A DNA stretch of 20,653 nt from positions 1 to 20,653 of the forward strand of contig JAIKXK010000154.1 of the NCBI GenBank assembly GCA_024684155.1. The letters are read 5' to 3'. The notes beneath the pieces were generated by a model. The model was given only the letters and a program-made list of their open reading frames with translations. It was not told the origin of the DNA and made no database searches. The stretch is from Lachnospiraceae bacterium. Lineage in GTDB: Bacteria > Bacillota > Clostridia > Lachnospirales > Lachnospiraceae. Shown one piece after another: positions 1-6,548 of this stretch. The stretch's first letter is position 1. Each line of letters starts with the position of its first letter. Made by a program: the position numbers and the translations under genes.

Positions 1-792
1 GACTTTTTGCGGTATTGTGAAAAAAATTTCTGTTCCCACTCCCTTCTCACTATGAGCCTGAATTCCACCTGACATAATTTCTACAAGTCTCCTTGCAATG
101 GATAATTCAAGTCCTGTTCCATCTACTAAGGAAGCATATAATTTTTCATTGCTTCCAAAAGGATCAAAAATATGATCTATGGTCTGTTCATCAAACCCAA
201 GTCCCGTATCTCGAACCGAGAAAAATAAAACTGCCCGATCCGAATCATCTAAATAATCCACACGAACCTTAACAAAAATAGATCCTCTCCTGGTAAATCG
301 TATGGCATTGTTTATAACACTTAATATAATCTGTTTCAGACGGTTTTTATCACCATACAATAGAGTCGGTAAATCCGGATCCAAATCAACGCACTCTCTG
401 ATTCCCTTTCCCTTCATTCGAACTTTCAGTTCACCATCAATTTCTGTAAACAGATCCATAAAATTATATTCATCTTCTTCTAAATGGATTTCTTCCGTTT
501 CAAGATAGGAATAATCCAAAAGATCATTTAATAATCTCTGTACCATAATTCCTGACTGTTCTATGGTACCAAGATAAGCCTTTGCTTCTTCTTCGCTTAA
601 TTTGCTTCTAAGCATTAAATTCGTCAATCCTATGGTGGCATTTAAAGGCGTACGAATTCCATGATTCATATGTCGCATAAAATCCCCCAGTCTTCGTTCG
701 GAAGATTCCACTAACTGTGACAATCGCTGGTTTTCGATTTTTAACTCTTCATTTTCAATTTTTAGTTTTTCTAACTGGTCAAACTCACTCAT
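1..792 (-). CDS. Histidine kinase, soluble, partial (C-terminal end outside window)
   Basis: The first 264 residues are visible and the frame is still open at the window edge. There is no signal peptide or membrane segment. Residues 3-35 form a short heptad-like coiled coil, followed directly by a HisKA dimerisation domain with the H-box HGIRTPLN (phospho-acceptor His44), then a HATPase_c domain: N-box around Asn162 (INNAIRFT), G1 box DTGLG (195-199), F-box DHIFDPF (206-212) and G2 box GTGLEL (225-230). The ATG at 792 follows a GGGGGA ribosome binding site. Two positions depart from the family: Gly45 replaces the usual Glu/Asp after the histidine, and Glu229 replaces a Gly of the ATP lid. Many kinases of this layout are hybrids with a C-terminal receiver domain, but that part is not visible. 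The signal sensed is unknown. Confidence 0.9.
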   Translation of the reverse strand, partial: MSEFDQLEKLKIENEELKIENQRLSQLVESSERRLGDFMRHMNHGIRTPLNATIGLTNLMLRSKLSEEEAKAYLGTIEQSGIMVQRLLNDLLDYSYLETEEIHLEEDEYNFMDLFTEIDGELKVRMKGKGIRECVDLDPDLPTLLYGDKNRLKQIILSVINNAIRFTRRGSIFVKVRVDYLDDSDRAVLFFSVRDTGLGFDEQTIDHIFDPFGSNEKLYASLVDGTGLELSIARRLVEIMSGGIQAHSEKGVGTEIFFTIPQKV

Positions 793-828
793 AAAAAGTC
801 CCCCAAACCCCATATGTACATTTTAGAA

Positions 829-837
829 ATTATACCA
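829..837 (-). promoter_or_regulatory. Extended -10 promoter for the histidine kinase gene
   Basis: The minus strand reads TGG-TATAAT, a perfect extended -10 element, about 37 bases before the ATG at 792. No good -35 hexamer is seen at 16-18 bases. It lies just after the terminator of the preceding operon, so the kinase gene appears to be its own transcription unit. Confidence 0.65.
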
Positions 838-848
838 TAGATAACTAC

Positions 849-873
849 AAAAAACCACGGCCTGAGGCCGTGG
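849..873 (-). terminator. Rho-independent terminator of the VTC/GT2 operon
   Basis: A perfect 8-bp GC-rich stem (CCACGGCC at 855-862, GGCCGTGG at 866-873) with a 3-base loop is followed on the minus strand by six T residues. It lies about 33 bases after the stop codon of the small membrane protein gene at 906. Confidence 0.92.
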
Positions 874-905
874 CTTTAGCGAATTTCTTTCTTCTTTTCC
901 TTCCC

Positions 906-1304
906 TTAAAAATCCTTACCTGTGATAAACATTTGAACGTATCCCCCTATTCCTATAATGGCAGCAACCAAACCAATATAGAATAGATATACCTGATACA
1001 TCGAGGTATGTTCGGTTATTTCAAATATTCCTCTCAAAAAGCATGACATTGTTAATGCCGCTACACCGAAAAAGTATAAATGGTACGAAAAGAAGCCGGG
1101 TTGCGGCATTCCCCTCCATAATAAGAAGAAAGTTGGAATAAAGCCTAGTACAAAAGGTACTAATGCTAAAAACGTCATATAATATGATGTAATCTCCGTA
1201 TTGGTTTTTGAAAACAAAACAGATACCACCATTGAAAAAATACTAAAAGCTAATGTAATCAGTGCTGTCTTTTTTAAAGTATCCGACTTATCTAAAATCA
1301 GCAT
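906..1304 (-). CDS. Hypothetical four-helix membrane protein (132 aa)
   Basis: I do not recognise the family. The 132-residue protein has four hydrophobic segments at about 13-31, 41-63, 72-92 and 104-126, joined by short loops, with basic residues at the N-terminus (KK at 11-12) and a short polar tail, so it should be an integral membrane protein. The ATG at 1304 has an AGGAG site ten bases upstream. It starts 18 bases after the stop of the GT2-GtrA gene and is the last gene before the terminator at 849-873, so it is very likely co-transcribed with the glycosyltransferase and the VTC-domain protein. A role as membrane partner of the glycosyltransferase is possible from position only. No catalytic motif is evident. 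Confidence 0.8.
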   Translation of the reverse strand: MLILDKSDTLKKTALITLAFSIFSMVVSVLFSKTNTEITSYYMTFLALVPFVLGFIPTFFLLWRGMPQPGFFSYHLYFFGVAALTMSCFLRGIFEITEHTSMYQVYLFYIGLVAAIIGIGGYVQMFITGKDF

Positions 1305-1322
1305 TATTCTGATTCTCCTTTC

Positions 1323-2405
1323 TTATGAATTTATACTGACTGCAGATTTTTCATAAGACTCACCTTTTATTTCTTTTGCAAATACCCACTGTTTTTGAAT
1401 AATGTAGCTAAGAACAAACAGTAACGTATCCACTATTATTTTGGCAAAAGGATTTGGAAGCACCGCGGAAACAATAGATACTCCTCCTGCAGATAACATC
1501 ATCTGTCCCACAAAAAGCACAAAGTATCTTGCCCCCTCTTTATGAGCTTTTCCCTTACTTTTAAAACTAAAATGCTTATTCATTTCAAAATTTACTACCC
1601 CAGAACATACTCTTGCAATTATGGTTGCAATTATAATCTGTTTTCCATGAGGGTACTGTAAAAATACGGTTAATAAATAAAACAGTAGTAAATCCACCCC
1701 TGAGCTTGTTAGGGATGAGAGTAAAAACCGGACTGGTCTACCATAAATCCGCAGAGAATCCATTACAGGTCGAAAATGACTGCATGCATTATTATTTTCA
1801 TATACGGTGGTAATTGGTACATAAGAAAAATGATATCTTTGTGCAGCCTCAGTTAAAAAGTTCATTTCATACTCATATCGATCTCCATAAACTCCAAGGG
1901 CAAACTCTAACATAGAACCTGGAATCCCACGAAGTCCTGTCTGAGTATCAGGACAATCTACGCCTGTTGTTAATTTAAAAAACTTTCTTGTAATTTCGTT
2001 TCCTTTTTTACTTTTAAAAGGAACATTTTCCGATGTAAAATCTCTTACGCCTAAGACTAAGTCAACAGGATTTTCCTTTAGTTTCTTTTCTACTTTTTTA
2101 ATATCTTTTACCAAATGCTGTCCATCTGCATCTGCTGTAATAATATTTACACTTTCTCCCAAACGATTTTTGATATACAAAAATGCAGTACATAGGGCAC
2201 GACCTTTTCCAAGGTTTCGCATATGACGAAGGACTACTATATCCATTAATTCTATAGATGAAAAAATGGAGCGATAATCTACTCCACTCCCATCATCAAC
2301 AACTACAATATACTCATAGCCAACTTCCCTCAAATCCCCAACAAAATCTACTAGTCTTCCTTCCGGCTCATAGGCCGGAATTACAATTACTGTGTCTCTA
2401 TCCAT
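1323..2405 (-). CDS. Family 2 glycosyltransferase fused to a GtrA-like membrane domain
   Basis: Residues 1-220 are a GT-A fold family 2 glycosyltransferase of the dolichyl/polyprenyl-phosphate sugar transferase type: VIPAYEP near 8-14, VVDDGS at 35-40, and the metal-binding DAD at 92-94 followed by GQH. From about residue 228 the protein becomes a GtrA-like domain with four hydrophobic helices, starting at RFLLSSLTSSGVDLLLFYLL. GT2-GtrA proteins typically load a sugar onto a lipid phosphate carrier and help move it across the membrane for glycosylation of envelope polymers; the actual sugar cannot be told. The longest frame begins at TTG 2426, inside the upstream gene. I prefer ATG 2405 because AGAGGA lies six bases before it, giving 360 residues. 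The ATG is 13 bases past the stop of the VTC-domain gene, so the two are probably translationally linked. Confidence 0.92.
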   Translation of the reverse strand: MDRDTVIVIPAYEPEGRLVDFVGDLREVGYEYIVVVDDGSGVDYRSIFSSIELMDIVVLRHMRNLGKGRALCTAFLYIKNRLGESVNIITADADGQHLVKDIKKVEKKLKENPVDLVLGVRDFTSENVPFKSKKGNEITRKFFKLTTGVDCPDTQTGLRGIPGSMLEFALGVYGDRYEYEMNFLTEAAQRYHFSYVPITTVYENNNACSHFRPVMDSLRIYGRPVRFLLSSLTSSGVDLLLFYLLTVFLQYPHGKQIIIATIIARVCSGVVNFEMNKHFSFKSKGKAHKEGARYFVLFVGQMMLSAGGVSIVSAVLPNPFAKIIVDTLLFVLSYIIQKQWVFAKEIKGESYEKSAVSINS

Positions 2406-2418
2406 AATCCATCCTCTA

Positions 2419-3174
2419 TTACGCAATTGCGTACTCTTTTTCTTCAGGACTGACAGTCTGTTTATGTCCTGCTAATTCTAATTGTTCAGATAAAAGTGTT
2501 TCATAACCACGGCCATACTTTGAAAAAGAAATCTGTCTAATATCCAGTTCCTCTAAAATAGAAACAAGCTTTAAATCCATTGCTCCAGCAATTTTTAATT
2601 CCATTAAATACTGATCTTTTTCTAGAATCTCACGTCCTTCGTTTCCATATTTCAAATCCAGATGATTGGTTCTCCAACGAATATTTTTATCAAAGGTAAT
2701 TCGAAGTTCTGGATCGCAGGTTCCTGCCATTGCTATTCTGTCATAAGATATTGCCATTGCAGGTCGAAGTCCCGGGTAACATTTTTTAAAATAATCAATT
2801 TCTGCTGAAATCTGAGACTGTTTTTCCAAAGGAATATCCTCATACAAATACTCCTTTGAAGATTTATATGGTGCAGAAATTCTTCTTTTATATACAATTC
2901 CTTTATATTTTTTCTTAATCTCAATAAAAGAATTTGTTTCATCCGTAGGTACACCATAACTACGAAGTCTTAACTTTTCCTTATACACAGGTTTTTCCAA
3001 CGATGTACGAATCAATTGAAAATCCGGTGTGTCAAAATAGATATTTAAAATTGAAGTTTCTCCATAAGCATCTACCTTAGCCATATCTTTGATTCTGTCC
3101 ATAAAGGCAAGATACTGTTCTTTACTTAATAAATACTTCATTTCTTTTCTCTTAAATGTATATTGATTCGCCAC
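2419..3174 (-). CDS. VTC-domain protein, polyphosphate polymerase-like
   Basis: The 251-residue protein matches the catalytic VTC domain (the Vtc4 polyphosphate polymerase tunnel domain, CYTH/triphosphate tunnel superfamily). Visible landmarks are FKRKEMKYLL (7-16), IYFDT (45-49), KLRLRSYG with Arg69 and Arg71, FIEIKKKYKG and YKRR (83-98), YDR (144-146), RITFD (158-162), MELK with Glu192, and SKYGRGYE with Lys219. These are the basic lining and the metal-binding Glu expected of an active tunnel. No membrane segment is seen, so it should be cytosolic. The frame is open to an ATG at 3216, but the GTG at 3174 has a perfect AGGAGG eight bases upstream and gives the N-terminus usual for the family. 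In bacteria, VTC proteins commonly sit beside membrane partners; here the neighbours are a GT2-GtrA enzyme and a small membrane protein. Polyphosphate synthesis is inferred from the family. Confidence 0.92.
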   Translation of the reverse strand: MANQYTFKRKEMKYLLSKEQYLAFMDRIKDMAKVDAYGETSILNIYFDTPDFQLIRTSLEKPVYKEKLRLRSYGVPTDETNSFIEIKKKYKGIVYKRRISAPYKSSKEYLYEDIPLEKQSQISAEIDYFKKCYPGLRPAMAISYDRIAMAGTCDPELRITFDKNIRWRTNHLDLKYGNEGREILEKDQYLMELKIAGAMDLKLVSILEELDIRQISFSKYGRGYETLLSEQLELAGHKQTVSPEEKEYAIA

Positions 3175-3217
3175 GATTTCATCCTCCTGTCTATCTTCTT
3201 TTGATGAAATCATCATA

Positions 3218-3232
3218 CTAAGGCAACCTTAA
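3218..3232 (-). promoter_or_regulatory. Small palindrome upstream of the VTC operon, possible operator
   Basis: TAAGG-CAA-CCTTA (3219-3231) is a perfect 5-bp inverted repeat with a 3-base centre. It lies about 45 bases before the GTG at 3174 and adjoins a TATGAT sequence. It loosely resembles metal-regulator (DtxR-like) operators, but no well-spaced -35/-10 pair is clear here. Confidence 0.25.
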
Positions 3233-3249
3233 ACATACTTAAAAGTTTT

Positions 3250-3306
3250 TAAAACAAAAAATCCTTTAAATAGATTTAGCTTTTTGCCTTGTCTATTTAA
3301 AGGATT
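3250..3306 (-). terminator. Strong terminator after the GT2 gene, possibly bidirectional
   Basis: A perfect 15-bp inverted repeat (3260-3274 with 3292-3306) is followed on the minus strand by TTTTTGTTTT. It begins about 25 bases after the stop codon of the glycosyltransferase gene at 3332 and isolates the downstream VTC operon. T-rich sequence on the plus-strand side means it could also work in that direction. Confidence 0.9.
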
Positions 3307-3331
3307 TTCTTTATTCTATCAATATTTTTCT

Positions 3332-4348
3332 TTAATTAAATCCAACAATCTTTTGTGAAAGTTTATATCCTTTTACAGATAAGTATCTACCAAACTTACC
3401 AGGTAAATTCATAGATCCTCCTAAAACTCCATAGCGTAAATGGCGATAGGTTTTTGGATTTGTTTCTCTAATATATCTCCAAAGTTTTTTTACTTTTTTC
3501 AAATTTTCTTCTGTTTTTGAAACATAACCAATGGCAGAAGAAACTACAGTAATCATCTCTAAGTAAGAAAGCATATACTCTCTTAAATGTTTCTCTTCAA
3601 TTTCCCACAAATCATAAGCATCTACCATAAGATAGTTTACTTTAAGCTGCTGATCAATTCGCTTAATCATAGTTGCTTCATTTACTGATTGACCTTCTCT
3701 TCCAATATAATAACGATAGAAATTTACATTGAGATAGTAAATTGTCTTTACATATGGAAGTGGCACATAAACAAAAAGATTATCTACATAGAAGGTATGT
3801 TTTGGCAATTCCAATTTACAGTCACGAAGCATCTGGGTACGATAAGTAACAGAATGCATTAGAATAGTAAACCCTTTTATGTTTCTTTTCATTCCATCCC
3901 AGCCTACAATTTCTTCCTGCGGGAAAAGCAAGCGGTAATGCATGGTTCTATGTTGATCTGTAGATGGCTTTTCATATACATAATTTGTAAGTAACATATC
4001 CACTGGTGTACCATCATTTACCAGCTTCTTTAAGGTTTTTAAAACCTCCATATAAGCATCGTGGTCTACCCAATCATCAGAATCCACCACCTTATAATAT
4101 AAGCCTGTGGCATTTTTAAGTCCTGTGTTTACAGCCTCTCCATGTCCACCGTTTTCCTGGTGCACTACTTTAATGATATTGGGATACTTACTTGCATAAG
4201 CATCTGCAAGTTCTGCAGTTCTATCTGTTGAACCATCATCCACAATTATAATTTCAACATCATCGCCGCCAGGCAACAATGACTCTATACATTTTCCCAT
4301 ATAAGCGTAGGAATTATAACATGGAATTCCAAAGCTAATAAGTTTCAT
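3332..4348 (-). CDS. Family 2 glycosyltransferase, soluble
   Basis: A 338-residue GT-A fold glycosyltransferase. The N-terminal nucleotide-sugar site is clear: GIPCYN at 7-12, IIIVDDGSTDRT at 33-44, QENGGHGEAVNTGL at 64-77, and the metal-binding DSDD at 89-92. The C-terminal half is rich in Tyr and basic residues and has no membrane helix, so the enzyme is probably cytosolic or peripheral to the membrane. Family 2 enzymes with this N-terminus build exopolysaccharide or cell-wall glycans from NDP-sugars; donor and acceptor are unknown. The ATG at 4348 has AGGAGG nine bases upstream. It has its own promoter at 4378-4405 right after mutY and its own terminator at 3250-3306, so it is likely a single-gene unit, with possible read-through from mutY because no terminator separates them. 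Confidence 0.93.
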   Translation of the reverse strand: MKLISFGIPCYNSYAYMGKCIESLLPGGDDVEIIIVDDGSTDRTAELADAYASKYPNIIKVVHQENGGHGEAVNTGLKNATGLYYKVVDSDDWVDHDAYMEVLKTLKKLVNDGTPVDMLLTNYVYEKPSTDQHRTMHYRLLFPQEEIVGWDGMKRNIKGFTILMHSVTYRTQMLRDCKLELPKHTFYVDNLFVYVPLPYVKTIYYLNVNFYRYYIGREGQSVNEATMIKRIDQQLKVNYLMVDAYDLWEIEEKHLREYMLSYLEMITVVSSAIGYVSKTEENLKKVKKLWRYIRETNPKTYRHLRYGVLGGSMNLPGKFGRYLSVKGYKLSQKIVGFN

Positions 4349-4377
4349 AATATATTTCCCTCCTGAACACTTCCTCT

Positions 4378-4405
4378 ATTATAACAAGTTTTTGGAAACT
4401 GTCCA
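4378..4405 (-). promoter_or_regulatory. Promoter of the GT2 gene
   Basis: On the minus strand TGGACA (4405-4400) is followed after 16 bases by TATAAT (4383-4378) with an extended TGT in front. This is one of the best sigma-A promoters in the window. Transcription should begin near 4371, leaving a leader of about 23 bases that holds the AGGAGG site. Confidence 0.8.
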
Positions 4406-4413
4406 TAAAATGT

Positions 4414-5508
4414 CTATAAAAATCCCTTTTTCCCTAAGGTCAGATTTACGTAGGTTGCATACTTCTCAAAAGCTGCTGGAATGGCATATTCCGATTGAAT
4501 TTTGCTTTTCTCAATAAGAATCGGTGGTTCTTCTACTGTCTCTTGATACAATTCTAAATCGGAAACTTTTACCAAATATCCCTTCATCCTCCATTCAATA
4601 TGTGAAAAAATATGTTTTGCTTCCGGAAGCGGTTCTGTAAAAATAGGATCTAGACCTTTTTTACGTACATAGGAAATCACATCATCTCTCTTTAAATATC
4701 CCTCTAGATTTGGAAACTGATACAATCCTGCTAAAAGTCCCTTAGAAGGTCTCTTTTCAATCAGGATCTTATCACCATCCATAATTAAAAGAACGGTCTT
4801 TTCTTCAATTCTTCTTTTTGCCGCTTTTGATTTTACTGGATACCTGTCAATGCTATTATGGCATTTCGCCTGACACATTTTTCCCCAGGGACATTTATCA
4901 CACAAAGGCTCACCGTTAGGGAGACAAACAATAGCACCTATTTCCATTAAAGCCTGATTAAAATCTCCCGGTGATTTCTCTGGCATAATAGGAAACAAAA
5001 GACTGGTAAGTTTCTTTTTTACTCCCTCTTTTTTGATATCACTATCATCCTCGCTGACTCTACATAAAATCCGAAGGACGTTGCCATCTACTGCAGGAGC
5101 ACTAATGCCATAGGCTATGGACGAAATGGCTCCAGCCGTATAGGCACCAATTCCTGGCAAAGCTAAAATAGCATCATAATCCTTTGGCATATTCCCGCCA
5201 TAATCTTCCATAATGATTTTTGCTGCTTTTTGCATATTACGGACTCGATTGTAATACCCAAGTCCTTCCCAAAGTTTTAACAGCTCATCCTCTGGACATT
5301 CTGCTAAGTCCCTTATGGTTGGCAGTCGATGTAAAAATCTTTCATAATAACCTTTTACTGCTTCCACCCTCGTTTGCTGCAGCATAATTTCTGACACCCA
5401 GATATGATAAGGATTCCTATCCTTTCTCCAGGGTAAGTCTCTTTTATTTTTTTCAAACCAGGTCAATGCCGGTTCTACTAAATTTTCTAATTTATAATCT
5501 TCTAACAT
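4414..5508 (-). CDS. mutY: A/G-specific adenine DNA glycosylase MutY
   Basis: MutY removes adenine mispaired with 8-oxoguanine, preventing G-to-T transversions. The 364 residues show the full layout. Catalytic Glu40 is in WVSEIMLQQT, the helix-hairpin-helix LPGIGAYTAGAI is at 117-128, and the catalytic Asp141 is in AVDGN. The [4Fe-4S] cysteines are 195, 203, 206 and 212. A C-terminal NUDIX-like 8-oxoG recognition domain runs from about 235 to 345 (FPNLEGYL, HIFSHIEW). The first cysteine spacing is CX7C rather than the CX6C of E. coli MutY. The start at 5508 fits the family N-terminus, but no Shine-Dalgarno sequence is visible and the -10 box ends only seven bases upstream, which suggests a leaderless transcript. 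Confidence 0.97.
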   Translation of the reverse strand: MLEDYKLENLVEPALTWFEKNKRDLPWRKDRNPYHIWVSEIMLQQTRVEAVKGYYERFLHRLPTIRDLAECPEDELLKLWEGLGYYNRVRNMQKAAKIIMEDYGGNMPKDYDAILALPGIGAYTAGAISSIAYGISAPAVDGNVLRILCRVSEDDSDIKKEGVKKKLTSLLFPIMPEKSPGDFNQALMEIGAIVCLPNGEPLCDKCPWGKMCQAKCHNSIDRYPVKSKAAKRRIEEKTVLLIMDGDKILIEKRPSKGLLAGLYQFPNLEGYLKRDDVISYVRKKGLDPIFTEPLPEAKHIFSHIEWRMKGYLVKVSDLELYQETVEEPPILIEKSKIQSEYAIPAAFEKYATYVNLTLGKKGFL

Positions 5509-5515
5509 GGCTGCT

Positions 5516-5524
5516 ATTATACCA
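5516..5524 (-). promoter_or_regulatory. Extended -10 promoter of mutY, next to the start codon
   Basis: The minus strand has TGG-TATAAT followed by seven bases and then the ATG of mutY at 5508. Normal initiation would fall on or next to the A of the start codon. The -35 region is poor. Confidence 0.65.
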
Positions 5525-5542
5525 TAATTTATTCCTACTCAG

Positions 5543-5581
5543 TAAAAAAGCTGACGCCCCATAATAGAGGCAGTCAGCTTC
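5543..5581 (-). terminator. Terminator of crt
   Basis: The inverted repeat AAGCTGAC-GCC (5548-5558) with GGC-A-GTCAGCTT (5569-5580) has one bulged base and is followed on the minus strand by a run of six T. It starts about 28 bases after the stop codon of the crotonase gene. Confidence 0.88.
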
Positions 5582-5608
5582 AATCCCATAAGTTAACTAT
5601 GTCATTAA

Positions 5609-6412
5609 TTAAAAGTCTGTTAAGTCAGCTTTACGTTTTTCTAAGAATGCTCCCATTCCTTCTTTCTTATCGTGGGTATCATTTACAACACCGAAGAGGT
5701 TTGCTTCCATCTCAACTGCATTCTTAATGTCCATATCATATCCGTTATTAATAGCAGCCTTTGCAACAGAGTTTGCATAGCTACCCTTGCTAATAATCTT
5801 CTTAGCCATAGCATTTGCTGTTTCATAAAGATCATCTGTAGAAACTACCTTATTTACGAGGCCAATTCTATAAGCTTCCTGTGCATCAATATTGTCACAG
5901 GTAAAGATCATTTCTTTTGCACGACCCATTCCAACTAAACGAGCAAGACGCTGAGTACCACCAAATCCAGGAATGATACCAAGTCCTGTTTCAGGCTGTC
6001 CAAAGATTGCATTTTCAGATGCAATTCTAATATCACAAGCCATAGCAATTTCGCATCCACCACCAAGTGCAAATCCGTTTACTGCTGCAATGGTAACCTG
6101 ACGCATATTCATTAATTTGAAGAAAGGAACTGATGCCTTAATACCAAATGCTCTTGCTTCAGGAGCTGTAAAGTTAACCATTTCAGAAATATCTGCTCCA
6201 GCAACAAATGACTTAAACTGGTTATCCTTTTTATCAGGACCACCTGTTAAAATAACAACCTTAACATCATCTCTTGCTTCAATCTCTGTTAAGCAAACAT
6301 CTAACTCCTCTAAAGTCTCGCTATTTAATGCATTAAGTGCTGCTGGACGAGAAATAGTAAGTGTTGCAATTTCATCAGCTACTTCCAATTTCAAATTGTT
6401 AAAATTTCCCAT
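5609..6412 (-). CDS. crt: Enoyl-CoA hydratase / 3-hydroxybutyryl-CoA dehydratase (crotonase)
   Basis: A 267-residue crotonase-superfamily enzyme. It has the oxyanion-hole segment SFVAGADISEM (68-78), the second one GGGCEIAMACD (117-127) and both catalytic glutamates, Glu121 and Glu141 (in FGQPETGLG), followed by PGFGGTQRL. Both acids being present argues for true hydration of crotonyl-CoA rather than another crotonase reaction. In clostridia this step belongs to the acetyl-CoA to butyryl-CoA route. It stands alone here, away from thl, hbd, bcd and etf genes. The loop at 57-68 is several residues longer than in most crotonases. AGGAGG lies eight to nine bases before the ATG. A related fatty-acid or amino-acid enoyl-CoA hydratase cannot be excluded, so the symbol is less sure than the family. 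Confidence 0.9.
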   Translation of the reverse strand: MGNFNNLKLEVADEIATLTISRPAALNALNSETLEELDVCLTEIEARDDVKVVILTGGPDKKDNQFKSFVAGADISEMVNFTAPEARAFGIKASVPFFKLMNMRQVTIAAVNGFALGGGCEIAMACDIRIASENAIFGQPETGLGIIPGFGGTQRLARLVGMGRAKEMIFTCDNIDAQEAYRIGLVNKVVSTDDLYETANAMAKKIISKGSYANSVAKAAINNGYDMDIKNAVEMEANLFGVVNDTHDKKEGMGAFLEKRKADLTDF

Positions 6413-6469
6413 TTAATAATCCTCCTAACCTTTCTAAGAAAAACCACAACTGGTTTTCTTTGTCGTTTT

Positions 6470-6498
6470 CGTATAAAGCAAATATAGACCATTGTCAA
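6470..6498 (-). promoter_or_regulatory. Promoter of crt
   Basis: On the minus strand a perfect -35 TTGACA (6498-6493) is followed after 17 bases by TATACG (6475-6470). Transcription should start near 6463, about 50 bases before the ATG. The -35 hexamer lies inside one half of the palindrome at 6483-6518. Confidence 0.75.
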
Positions 6499-6518
6499 AA
6501 ATTTGTCAATGGTCTATA
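6483..6518 (-). terminator. Large palindrome: chemotaxis-gene terminator and/or crt operator
   Basis: Twelve-base arms (6483-6494 and 6507-6518) are perfectly complementary. After one symmetric T/T mismatch the symmetry continues with CAAA/TTTG to the centre. It begins about 30 bases after the stop of the chemotaxis gene, as a terminator would, but only a weak T-rich tail follows (TATTTGCTTT). It also contains the -35 box of crt, so an operator role is equally possible. Confidence 0.6.
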
Positions 6519-6548
6519 AGCCTTTTAAATTATTATGTTTCGAGACAA

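Noticed and set aside
302..508. Plus-strand open frame of 68 codons opposite the histidine kinase
   Set aside because: It is antisense to a clear HATPase domain, has no ribosome binding site and shows no protein-like composition.
6117..6416. Plus-strand open frame of 99 codons opposite crt
   Set aside because: It is a shadow of the well-conserved crotonase frame, with no start signal or recognisable domain.
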